Positions 28,867-36,387 of a DNA stretch of 64,000 bases are shown here, in pieces. The number at the start of each line of letters is the position of its first letter. Positions within the stretch are counted from its first letter, which is position 1. Position numbers and translations under genes: made by a program. The notes beneath the pieces are model-generated. The model was not told where the DNA came from, did not search any database, and saw only the letters and a list, made by a program, of their open reading frames with translations. The stretch spans positions 1 through 64,000 of the forward strand of contig NZ_QQAW01000015.1 in NCBI RefSeq assembly GCF_003350405.1, written 5' to 3'. Source of the stretch: Gluconacetobacter liquefaciens (GTDB lineage: Bacteria > Pseudomonadota > Alphaproteobacteria > Acetobacterales > Acetobacteraceae).

Positions 28867-29402
28867 GCGGATTGTTCCTCCGGGCCGCGCGCGGCCGATA
28901 TCAGGTGCGACAGCGCCAGGATCAGCGCCAGCAGGCAGGCGCCGGCCGCCAGCGCCTGATAGCGCAGCAGCAGGGATGTGGGCAGGCCGGTCAGGACCGG
29001 CAGCAGCGCGGCCGGTGCCAGCAAGGTGCTGCGCGCGACGGCGCTCCAGGACAGGCGGGCGGATTCCATGCCGGGCAGGCAACCGCAGGAGAGATCGGCC
29101 CGCCCGCGCAGCAGGTTAATGGTCATCGCCAGCACGAACAGCACGAACAGCAGCGCCGCGCCGATACCGGCCCAGAGGGGGGCTACGCCCACCAGCAGCG
29201 CCGCGCCCACGCCGGTTTCCGCGATCGCCAGGGTCCAGGCGGCGGAGTCCAGCAGGAAATCGGGCACCAGCCGATAGGCGGACAGCGTGGTCAGAAACCC
29301 GTCATGATCGCGCAGTTTGGCGACGCCGGCGGCCAGCAGCAGCATGCCGATGCCCCCGGCCAGCAATGCACCGGCCAGGGGCAGGATGGCGGGGGCGATC
29401 AC
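28863..29402 (-). CDS. mauE: MauE: membrane factor for amine dehydrogenase maturation
   Basis: A 179-residue integral membrane protein of the MauE/DoxX-like family with four or five helices: LAGGIGMLLLAAGVAKLRDH, the conserved FLTTLSAYRLVPDFL, IAETGVGAALLVGVAPLWAG, and RADLSCGCLPG with a Cys-Gly-Cys. It acts with MauD in forming the six disulfides of MauA. The only start consistent with the family is the GTG at 29402, which overlaps the stop of a 11-codon frame that has the proper Shine-Dalgarno (see 29399-29434). If that short frame is instead the N-terminus broken by a frameshift, the protein would be about 11 residues longer. Confidence 0.85.
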   Translation of the reverse strand: MIAPAILPLAGALLAGGIGMLLLAAGVAKLRDHDGFLTTLSAYRLVPDFLLDSAAWTLAIAETGVGAALLVGVAPLWAGIGAALLFVLFVLAMTINLLRGRADLSCGCLPGMESARLSWSAVARSTLLAPAALLPVLTGLPTSLLLRYQALAAGACLLALILALSHLISAARGPEEQSA

Positions 29403-29434
29403 GCCCAGCCTCGGTGACGGAAAATCTCTGTCAT
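29399..29434 (-). CDS. Possible 11-residue leader coupled to mauE
   Basis: A good Shine-Dalgarno (aaaaggag) sits before an ATG at 29434 that opens MTEIFRHRGWA and stops with TGA overlapping the mauE GTG (GTGA). It may be a translational coupling leader. A frameshift in mauE (natural or sequencing) is the alternative explanation. Confidence 0.3.
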   Translation of the reverse strand: MTEIFRHRGWA

Positions 29435-29460
29435 GCTTTCTCCTTTTACCCCTTGCGCCC

Positions 29461-29991
29461 TCACTGCGCGACACGCGCCGCCTGCGCCACATCGTACCCA
29501 TGCAACCCCGCCGCCGCCGGGCAGGCCTGGACGACCGCGCGCACCACCTGCTCGCGATAGCCATGCAGGTCGGCCATCCGCAGCGGCCGGGCCCGCAGGG
29601 CCGCGATCTCGGCCGTGCTATAGGGGCGGCTGTTGGCCGGCACGCTGGCGCCGCCGAAGGTGAAGACCACGAAATTCATCATGCGGGCCAGATCCTCCGA
29701 CGACAGGTTGGCGAAGGCCACGTTCGGCAGGCGGACCAGATAATCCCGCCCCTCCGGCGTGCAGAGGAAATACCCTACCTGTCCCGCCAGATCGGGCACC
29801 ACCTCGCGCCCCGAACGGCCCTGGATGCCATGGCAGCCGCCGCACCCCATCAGATAATGGCCCTGCACCGCCGGAATCACCGGCAGGGCACCGGCTGTAG
29901 GGGCCGCGCGAGCCAGGCCCAGCAGGGCGAGAACCGACAGGGCAAGGACCGGCAGGACGGCCAGGGAGAGGATCAGGGACCGATGGCGCAT
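29461..29991 (-). CDS. Periplasmic mono-haem cytochrome c of the amine dehydrogenase cluster
   Basis: A 176-residue protein with signal peptide (about residues 1-29, ending LGLARA) and a single haem motif C50-G-G-C53-H54 in HYLMGCGGCHGIQG. Candidate axial Met residues occur in DLARMMNFVVFTFG. It is encoded between mauA and mauE, where it replaces the blue copper protein amicyanin (mauC) of classic clusters, so it is the likely electron acceptor of the dehydrogenase or a maturation partner. It is far smaller than MauG, which has two haems, so it should not be taken as MauG. Confidence 0.85.
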   Translation of the reverse strand: MRHRSLILSLAVLPVLALSVLALLGLARAAPTAGALPVIPAVQGHYLMGCGGCHGIQGRSGREVVPDLAGQVGYFLCTPEGRDYLVRLPNVAFANLSSEDLARMMNFVVFTFGGASVPANSRPYSTAEIAALRARPLRMADLHGYREQVVRAVVQACPAAAGLHGYDVAQAARVAQ

Positions 29992-30030
29992 CGTCGTACG
30001 GCGCTCTCCTGCCGGCGGCGCCTCCACCCG

Positions 30031-30591
30031 TCAGCCAGCCTGACCGATGATCGCGGCGGTCGAGCAATGATAGGCCGTGGAGGCCGTGCCGAAACACCAG
30101 ATGATGTCATTGCTGGCCTGCGGACGGTAGATCGGCATTTCACGATCGGCCGTGTTGCAGTCGCAGGATTTCGGGGCGGCACAGATATTGCGGCCGCAGC
30201 AGTCGCGATAGGCAATGACGTAGGAGCGGCCGTCGTCGGGGTTGCGGCAGGTGCCGATCCACGACACGGGCGATGGCTGGGTGCCGGGCGGGCAGGTATG
30301 GATGCCGCCGCCGCAGCAGCCGCACAGCACGCCGTCGATCGCACAATGGCGCCAGTAATTGCACTTGGTCGGGTCGGTGCTCTGCGCCCGCCGTTCGAAA
30401 TCCGTCAGGGTCGCGATCGGGTTGGCGGCGGGGGCCGGCGCGGCCTCGGCGCGGCGCACCGGCAGCAGCGGGAAGGCAGGCGCCACCGCCATGGCAGCGC
30501 CCATCCGCCCCAGCACGCCGCGCCGCGAGGATCGGGCCGCCAGCCGGCGCGTCACGGCTTCGCCCAGCGTATCGAGGAAAGAAACCGGCAT
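30031..30591 (-). CDS. mauA: Amine dehydrogenase small (beta) subunit, TTQ-bearing
   Basis: A 186-residue precursor of the small subunit that carries tryptophan tryptophylquinone. A long twin-arginine-type leader (SSRRGVLGRMGAAMAVAPAF, about residues 1-50) precedes a Cys-rich mature part with 14 Cys. The two tryptophans that form TTQ are W111 (PSPVSWIGTC) and W165 (NDIIWCFG). Spacing is 54 rather than the usual 51 owing to a three-residue longer loop between CCG and CDC. The middle (LCGCC, TCPPGTQPSPVSWIGTC) resembles aromatic amine dehydrogenase; the end (PIYRP, NDIIWCFG) resembles methylamine dehydrogenase, so substrate is uncertain. Confidence 0.93.
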   Translation of the reverse strand: MPVSFLDTLGEAVTRRLAARSSRRGVLGRMGAAMAVAPAFPLLPVRRAEAAPAPAANPIATLTDFERRAQSTDPTKCNYWRHCAIDGVLCGCCGGGIHTCPPGTQPSPVSWIGTCRNPDDGRSYVIAYRDCCGRNICAAPKSCDCNTADREMPIYRPQASNDIIWCFGTASTAYHCSTAAIIGQAG

Positions 30592-30639
30592 TGGCGCGTT
30601 ACTCCTGAAGGTTGCACAGGCCGGGGCGAACCGGCGCGA

Positions 30640-31254
30640 TCATGCCGCGCGAGGCCGCGCGTCCAGATAGGATTGGACCGAGACGTGGCCGGTTTCCCCA
30701 GCCACAACCAGGCTTTCGAGATGCTCACGATTATTGACCAAGCCCTTGGCCACGATCCTGCCCGACGCATCGAGCAGCAGGGCGAAGGGCAGCTTGTCGA
30801 TGCCGAGCACGCGGCCGATCTCGGGGTCGTTGACGAAACGGGACGGCGAGAGGCCGAAGCGTGCCACCAGATCGCGCTGCATGGCATCGGTATCGTCGCC
30901 CAGGCACAGCAGGTCGATGGCCTCGCGGCGCACGAAATCCTGTGCGATCGGCAGCATCTTGCGCGAAATCGGGCAGGTGCCGGAGACGAACAGCAGCAGC
31001 GTGCGCGTGCCCTCGGGCTGCGCCCCGCCTACGGTAAGCGCCGTGCCGTCCAACGCGCGCAGGGGGTGTGCTGCCAGCATCTGGCCGGGGGCCGGGCCAC
31101 CGGACGTCATCAACGCGCCCACCGGTGCCACCTTGGTAAACAGATGCCGCATCCGGCGGAACAGCAGCACCAGCACCGGCGCCAGCGCCAGCAGCAGCAG
31201 CCAGTCCAGCGCCTGGGCCCAGGCCAGGACGGTCATCGACGAAGCGGAGTCCAT
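30640..31254 (-). CDS. MauD-like protein with incomplete redox motif
   Basis: A 204-residue MauD paralogue: N-terminal membrane helix (about residues 12-32), RHLFTKVAPVGALM block, then a thioredoxin-like domain in which the active site reads C94-P-I-S97 instead of Cys-x-x-Cys (SGTCPISRKMLPIA). It lies between mauB and mauA, with its ATG overlapping the mauB stop by one base (TAATG). A one-Cys motif could support isomerase or chaperone activity but not net disulfide oxidation alone. A complete MauD is present at 28300-28866, so the two may divide the work. Confidence 0.82.
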   Translation of the reverse strand: MDSASSMTVLAWAQALDWLLLLALAPVLVLLFRRMRHLFTKVAPVGALMTSGGPAPGQMLAAHPLRALDGTALTVGGAQPEGTRTLLLFVSGTCPISRKMLPIAQDFVRREAIDLLCLGDDTDAMQRDLVARFGLSPSRFVNDPEIGRVLGIDKLPFALLLDASGRIVAKGLVNNREHLESLVVAGETGHVSVQSYLDARPRAA

Positions 31255-32414
31255 TATCCGTTATGACCCGGCAGGAGATCCGGCGCCATGATCATGGCTT
31301 CCGAATGGGCATCGACGGTGCGGCGGACGGTGCCGGTCCGCGCGTCGATCACCGCCATGTTGCCGTCGGCCGAAGTGGCATAGAGCAGGGGGGCGGCGTC
31401 ACCGCTGACGGCGATGCCGCGTGCGGGCTGCGGCAGGTCGATGCGCCGGACCAGCGTGTGGTGGGCGGGATCGAACTCCCACACCTCGGTGCCGTCGGTC
31501 TTGTGCGTCCAGTGCGGGCCGACATGCATCAGCACGAACAGGTGCCCGCTGGCGCGGTTCCACGCGAAAGGCTGCTTCCCGCCGGGGCGCCAGGCCTGCT
31601 CCTGCACGCCGGTGCCGGCCACGGGCTGGCCGGCGGCCACCTGGATCGACCAGGGCGCGGCGATCTGGGGCTTCGCGCCCAGCATCACGTCATAGACCTT
31701 GCCGGTATAGGAGACGAACAGCGCGTGGCCGGTCGCGCGATCGACCAGCCCCTGCTCGAAGATCGGGTCGTTATTGGCATCGAAGAACGGGGCCGTGTGG
31801 GTCACGGTCGGCTTGTCGCCCGCATAGCCCACATTGGTCAGCGACCCGTCGCCGCACAGGCTGGAAAATCCGTCCTGCTTCCAGGGAAAGACAAGGGCGC
31901 AGCCGGGGATATCGACCGTGCGCGCCACCGCGCCCTTCGCCAGATCAACGATCGTGACCGAGGTTGCCGGGCTCATGTCGAAGACGTAGCCCCATCTGCC
32001 ATCGGGGCTGACATCGAAATCCTGCCCCTTGTAGACCGCCAGCGCCCGCGGCGGCAGCGTGATCTCGCGCCGCAGGGCCAGGGTGTGGGCATCATATTCC
32101 TGGATCAGGTCCTGCCGCGTGCCGTGATCGACGCGCGACCAGATCGTGTCTGCGACATAGAAGGTCCGCCGGTCGGGTGAGAGTGCGATATTGCCCAGAA
32201 TGCTGGCCGGCACGGTGCCGAGGATCTTGCCGGCATCGGCATCATAGATCGTGTAGGAGTCCCGGTCGGTCGCGGGCAGGACCCAGTGCGCGCCGACCGG
32301 CGGCAGGGTCGCGACATCGCTCTGCTCGGCTTGCAGGACCGGCGACGCGGCCAGGGCGGCGCCGGCCGGGGCGGCCAGCAAGGCGGCCAGCGCCGCGCGG
32401 TACGCGGTCTTCAT
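31254..32414 (-). CDS. mauB: Amine dehydrogenase large (alpha) subunit
   Basis: A 386-residue periplasmic beta-propeller subunit with a signal peptide (AALAALLAAPAGAALA). Family blocks include GAHWVLPATDRDSYTIYDAD, TFYVADTIWSRVDHGTRQDL, QDFDVSPDGRWGYVFDMSPA and, near the end, ARGIAVSGDAAPLLYATSAD. It forms an alpha2-beta2 tetramer with MauA and oxidises primary amines to aldehyde plus ammonia. The start could be the ATG at 32429, which has a better Shine-Dalgarno and adds MVGWN. It follows a TonB receptor gene after 82 bp and is probably co-transcribed with it. Confidence 0.93.
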   Translation of the reverse strand: MKTAYRAALAALLAAPAGAALAASPVLQAEQSDVATLPPVGAHWVLPATDRDSYTIYDADAGKILGTVPASILGNIALSPDRRTFYVADTIWSRVDHGTRQDLIQEYDAHTLALRREITLPPRALAVYKGQDFDVSPDGRWGYVFDMSPATSVTIVDLAKGAVARTVDIPGCALVFPWKQDGFSSLCGDGSLTNVGYAGDKPTVTHTAPFFDANNDPIFEQGLVDRATGHALFVSYTGKVYDVMLGAKPQIAAPWSIQVAAGQPVAGTGVQEQAWRPGGKQPFAWNRASGHLFVLMHVGPHWTHKTDGTEVWEFDPAHHTLVRRIDLPQPARGIAVSGDAAPLLYATSADGNMAVIDARTGTVRRTVDAHSEAMIMAPDLLPGHNG

Positions 32415-32496
32415 GTTCCAACCCACCATCGCGGCTTTCCTGCCCCCTGTTGAACGTGAGGTGTCCGGGCGATATGGCTCGGACACGTGCCCTTGA

Positions 32497-35124
32497 TCAG
32501 TATTCGGCGCTGATCGTGCCGAAATATTCGCGCACCGCGCCACGCTCCAGCGACTGGTAGTCGCCGCCATCGCCGGACTGACCACCGATCGGGAAGCCGT
32601 TTTCACCCATCATCGCGACATATTTCTGGTTGAAGAGGTTATAGACCTCGAACGCCAGGGTGACGTTCTTCAGCACGCTGAGATTGCCGAAGCGGTATTT
32701 GGCGCCCAGATTGGCCATCCAGTACGGCGCGATGTGTGTGTCGTTCATATACGAGAAATAGCGCTTGCCGTAATAGTTTACGTCGAAATGCGCGGATGCG
32801 CCCTTGTACTCATACGACAGGCTGGTCTTGTACATCACCTGCGGATAGGCGAGCATCTTGGTGCCCTTGATGTCGCAATCGCCCTGGAGCGGGCAGATAT
32901 TGACGTGATCGGCATAGGTAAAATGGTTGTAGCTGATCGAGTTGGTCCAGGCGAGGCCGCGTGCCAGCCCTTCGAAGGGTTGCAGGGTCAGCGCGGCGTC
33001 CATGCCCCACATGACCGCGTGCTTCGAATTGACCACCGAGGTGATCGGGTTGTTCAGCGAACCGACCGATGCCGAGATCAGGCGATTGTAGACATCGGAA
33101 TGATAGCCGTCGATCGACGCCTGGATCTTGCGCGAAGTGTAGCGGTAGCCGACAACGTAGGTGAAATCGCGCTCGTTGGGCAGATTATGCTGAAGGTCCT
33201 TGAACGCATCCTGCGAGGACACCGCCCAGGGAGATACCGACCCGCCCGATGGCGCCACCATGAACGGACGCATGTTCTCGGCGAAATCGAAATAGACCTC
33301 GTGGCCACGTCCGAAATGATAATCGAGATTGACGGCCGGCAGGAACGCGGCCGCCGAGGTCATGGAGCCGCTGGGCAGACCCGAATCCACCCCGACACCC
33401 GTGCCGTAACCGGCATCGACGTTGCCGTAGTCAGCGCCGCCCGCAGTCGTCTGCAACATGGAACGGAAACCATACGTTACTGTCAGGCCCTCAACCGGGC
33501 GCCAGGCATCCATGACGTGGAACTGGAAGGTGTTGGTGTTCCATGTGAATCCGTACCCCTGCTGGAACGCGGGGCCATAGGTGGTGTAGGGGCCGACCGT
33601 CTTCAGCGGGGCGCCCTGGCCGTAGACCGGCTCGTTGTACCAGAACAAGCCCGAACGCTGGGAATTATTCTCGTACCAGCCACCGACATTGATGGTGTGA
33701 TGCCCGACATGCCAGGTAAAGGCACTGGTAAAGCCGAAGCGGCGATAAGAATTTTTCCACACTTCTTCCGACAGAGGCGCACCGGTACCCAGCGACTGGG
33801 TCCAGGGATCACCATAGGTGGCGTTACCGTCGAACGCGCCGGCATAGAACACGGTGTTCCAACGCAGGGAATTGGTCAGCGCCAGATCGGCATTGATGCT
33901 GCCGAGATAATCGCGCGTGGACTGCCCCGCATCGTAATAGGCGGTGCCGGCGCCTTCGTTCGTGTTCTTCCACGAATCCGGAATGGTCGGGCTGGTGCCC
34001 TCGGGCAGGATCAGCGGCGTGCCGCTGCCGACATCGTACGAACCGGGGCCGGTATAGGCCAGGCCGTTATCATTGACCCAGGCATAAGCCGAGGCATTAT
34101 AGGCCCCCAGATAGTTGGGCGCCCAGGATTCGGTCCGCCAGCCGGCGTTCTTGAGGATACTGAGCGACTTGTCAGCGTACCCCCAGACTTCAGCATCGTT
34201 CCAGTTGAACAGTGCGGTGATGCGGCTGTCATGGCCGATCGGCTGGACGAATTTGCCGTTGACCGTCTGCATGAAGCCCGGCGTGTCGGCATCGTATTTC
34301 CGCTCATCGGAGCGCGAATAGGCGGCGTAGAATTTCGTGCCGGTCTGGTTCAGCGCGCCGCTGTCCACGCGCGCATAGGTACGCAGCGTGCCGTAGCTGC
34401 CGAACACCTGCGAGACCTTGGCGCCCGCCTTGTCCTTGGGGTCGGACGTGTGAAAACGCATCGTGCCGCCGAGGCTGGAATTGCCCGGCAGGTCCACGCC
34501 GCCCGCGCCCTGCGAGGTCTCGACGCCCTGGATGTCGTCGGAGATCCAGGCATCGGCGATGTTGACACCGTTGACGCTGGTATAGGTCTGGTCGTTCAGG
34601 GGGATGCCGTCCAGCGTCATCCCGATCGAATCCTGGAAGAAACCGCGCACATAGACACTGGTGCCCCAGGTATCGATGCCGAGCGGATCGCTGGAACTGA
34701 AGCTGACGCCCGGCAACTGGCCGACCGCTTTCAGGATGTTGGTGCCTGCGACCTGTGATTCCAGCATCGCGCGGCTGATGCTGGTTTCCGCGCCATGCGA
34801 GGTATGGTGGCTGGCCACGACATCGACCGCCTCTTCGGCGGCGCGAGGGGCCACGATCGGGCGGGCGGACACATGCGTAGCCGTCACCGGTGTGGCGGCC
34901 CTGGCGGCGGCGCCCGGATGGGCGGCCCGGCCCGCGCCGTGACGGGCGGACGCATGGGCCGGTTTCTTCGCGGAGGGCGTCGATGCGGTGGCGGAGTCCG
35001 ATGCCGTCTGGGCAAAGGCCGGTGCGCCGATCACGCTGCCGATGACGCCGCCCAGGACTGCCGTTCCGAGAAGTCGCGTACGCAAGAATCGTCCGTTTCG
35101 CACCCAAACCCGTCCTGATCGCAT
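32497..35124 (-). CDS. TonB-dependent receptor heading the amine dehydrogenase cluster
   Basis: About 875 residues. Signal peptide (LLGTAVLGGVIGSVIGAPAFA) followed by an Ala/His/Arg-rich linker (about residues 35-95) and no STN domain, so it is a transporter without sigma signalling. The plug has EEAVDVVASHH, LKAVGQLPGVSFSSSDPLG and the TonB-family IQGVETSQGAGGVDLPGNSS; the barrel ends REYFGTISAEY. The start chosen is ATG 35124; the frame is open to 35268 but not conserved. It is the first gene of the mau-type transcription unit, divergent from a LysR regulator, which suggests amine uptake or uptake of a cofactor or metal needed by the enzyme. Confidence 0.88.
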   Translation of the reverse strand: MRSGRVWVRNGRFLRTRLLGTAVLGGVIGSVIGAPAFAQTASDSATASTPSAKKPAHASARHGAGRAAHPGAAARAATPVTATHVSARPIVAPRAAEEAVDVVASHHTSHGAETSISRAMLESQVAGTNILKAVGQLPGVSFSSSDPLGIDTWGTSVYVRGFFQDSIGMTLDGIPLNDQTYTSVNGVNIADAWISDDIQGVETSQGAGGVDLPGNSSLGGTMRFHTSDPKDKAGAKVSQVFGSYGTLRTYARVDSGALNQTGTKFYAAYSRSDERKYDADTPGFMQTVNGKFVQPIGHDSRITALFNWNDAEVWGYADKSLSILKNAGWRTESWAPNYLGAYNASAYAWVNDNGLAYTGPGSYDVGSGTPLILPEGTSPTIPDSWKNTNEGAGTAYYDAGQSTRDYLGSINADLALTNSLRWNTVFYAGAFDGNATYGDPWTQSLGTGAPLSEEVWKNSYRRFGFTSAFTWHVGHHTINVGGWYENNSQRSGLFWYNEPVYGQGAPLKTVGPYTTYGPAFQQGYGFTWNTNTFQFHVMDAWRPVEGLTVTYGFRSMLQTTAGGADYGNVDAGYGTGVGVDSGLPSGSMTSAAAFLPAVNLDYHFGRGHEVYFDFAENMRPFMVAPSGGSVSPWAVSSQDAFKDLQHNLPNERDFTYVVGYRYTSRKIQASIDGYHSDVYNRLISASVGSLNNPITSVVNSKHAVMWGMDAALTLQPFEGLARGLAWTNSISYNHFTYADHVNICPLQGDCDIKGTKMLAYPQVMYKTSLSYEYKGASAHFDVNYYGKRYFSYMNDTHIAPYWMANLGAKYRFGNLSVLKNVTLAFEVYNLFNQKYVAMMGENGFPIGGQSGDGGDYQSLERGAVREYFGTISAEY

Positions 35125-35292
35125 GTGCCGTTTTTCCCCACGCCGCGTCGCGCGTTCGCAATACTGGTCGTCCGCCTGGACCCAGTCTCGAAACAAGGCG
35201 GTTTCGTTGACAAGATCTTTTGTTGCGGCACGCCTACTTTCTTCAAAAGAGATGCACCCTCGACACACACGTTAGTCCATCGAAATAATTTG

Positions 35293-35307
35293 CGAAAGTT
35301 GCCTTCG
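35293..35307. promoter_or_regulatory. Dyad CGAA-N7-TTCG in the receptor/LysR intergenic region
   Basis: A 15-bp inverted repeat between the divergent receptor and LysR genes. Symmetry and size fit a LysR-type T-N11-A operator. It is one of two candidate sites within 45 bp. Confidence 0.4.
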
Positions 35308-35315
35308 TTGCCATT

Positions 35316-35336
35316 GTGGTGACAAAAAGGCACCAC
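35316..35336. promoter_or_regulatory. Perfect dyad GTGGTG-N9-CACCAC, candidate MauR operator
   Basis: Perfect six-base arms separated by nine bases (21 bp), ending 46 bp before the LysR start codon. The position and symmetry suit an autoregulated LysR-type site controlling the divergent amine dehydrogenase cluster. Confidence 0.5.
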
Positions 35337-35382
35337 TATCCTGTTTCTCGCAATCGCTCGTTTCTTCCATTTCCGGCATTCC

Positions 35383-36330
35383 ATGGCAGACAGACGCTCT
35401 TTTCCGCCCTTCGGACCGCTCCGTGCCTTCGATGCGTTCGGCCGCACACGTGGCATTCGCCGCGCGGCGGAATGGTTGCAGATTGATCATGCCGTCGTCA
35501 GTCGCCATCTGCGCGCGCTGGAAAAATGGGCCGGCGTGCCCCTGCTGGACCGCGCGGGCGGCGGACTGACCGAAGCAGGCCGGATCTATCATGACCGGAT
35601 CGCCAACGCGCTGGACGAGATCGCGCGCGCGACGGAGGCCCTGCGCGCCGGCGACCTGCCGCAACTGAGCGTGTGGTGCGTGCCGGGATTCGCCTTTCAC
35701 TGGCTGGTACGCCGACTGGGCAACTTCCGCACCGAATTTCCGGACATTGACCTGTTGCTGCGGCCGACCGATGCGCGCGCCCGGTTCTGGTCCGATGGCG
35801 TCGATGCCGATATCCGCTACCAACTGGACGGCCGGCCCCACGAACCGCAGCCGGGCATCCGCCAGGCGGAACTGGCCCGGCCGCCGGTCTTTCCGGTCGC
35901 CAGCCCGGATTTCCTGCGTCGCGCCGGGCCGATCCGCACGGTGGGCGACCTGCTGTCGCAACCGCTGCTGGCCGAGGAAGACAGTCATGAATGGCAGACC
36001 TGGCTGGCCCGGCAGGGGGTGGCGGCGCCATCCATGATCCCGGCGGCCCGGCTGTGGCATGCCCATCTGGTGCTGGCCTCGGCGCGTGAGGGCCAGGGCG
36101 TGGCATTGGCCAACCCGTTCCTGCTGGAAGACGATCTGCGCAACGGTACGCTGGTGCGGGTCGGGTCGCCGGAAGCGCCGTTCGACGGTGTCGCGATCGG
36201 CGCCTATACGCTGTTAATTCCCGAAAATAGCTGGGAACGCCCGGCCCTGGTGCGCCTGCGCTCGTGGCTGATACATGTCGCTGGCGCGTTTCAGCCCGGT
36301 GCCGGAGCACATGCCGCCAGGGCCTCCTGA
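35383..36330 (+). CDS. LysR-family regulator, MauR-like
   Basis: A 315-residue LysR-type regulator. The N-terminal helix-turn-helix reads PPFGPLRAFDAFGRTRGIRR, AAEWLQIDHAVVSRHLRALE; the effector domain follows (about residues 90-300, LSVWCVPGFAFHWLVRRLGN). In Paracoccus a LysR protein, MauR, is divergent from the mau genes and activates them; the same arrangement holds here with the TonB receptor as first target gene, so a MauR-like role is likely, although the inducer is unknown. Two dyads lie in the divergent spacer. Confidence 0.85.
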   Translation: MADRRSFPPFGPLRAFDAFGRTRGIRRAAEWLQIDHAVVSRHLRALEKWAGVPLLDRAGGGLTEAGRIYHDRIANALDEIARATEALRAGDLPQLSVWCVPGFAFHWLVRRLGNFRTEFPDIDLLLRPTDARARFWSDGVDADIRYQLDGRPHEPQPGIRQAELARPPVFPVASPDFLRRAGPIRTVGDLLSQPLLAEEDSHEWQTWLARQGVAAPSMIPAARLWHAHLVLASAREGQGVALANPFLLEDDLRNGTLVRVGSPEAPFDGVAIGAYTLLIPENSWERPALVRLRSWLIHVAGAFQPGAGAHAARAS

Positions 36331-36364
36331 GAGGCTGACCGGACATATGGACTGGCGAACGAGA

Positions 36365-36381
36365 GCGGCCTTGATGGCCGC
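36365..36381. terminator. Small hairpin between convergent genes
   Basis: GCGGCC pairs with GGCCGC around a TTGAT loop, between the LysR gene and the oppositely directed sulfotransferase gene. There is no T-run, so it is a weak bidirectional terminator candidate. Confidence 0.4.
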
Positions 36382-36387
36382 CCGGCG

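Noticed and set aside
29461-29991. Cytochrome as a MauG homologue
   Set aside because: It has one CxxCH motif and 176 residues; MauG is about twice as long with two haem motifs.
29317-31266. 649-codon plus-strand open frame
   Set aside because: Antisense across mauE, the cytochrome, mauA and the MauD-like gene, all of which have firm family motifs; no recognisable domain in the plus frame.
32734-34758. 674-codon plus-strand open frame
   Set aside because: Antisense to the TonB receptor that heads the mau-type cluster; no domain seen.
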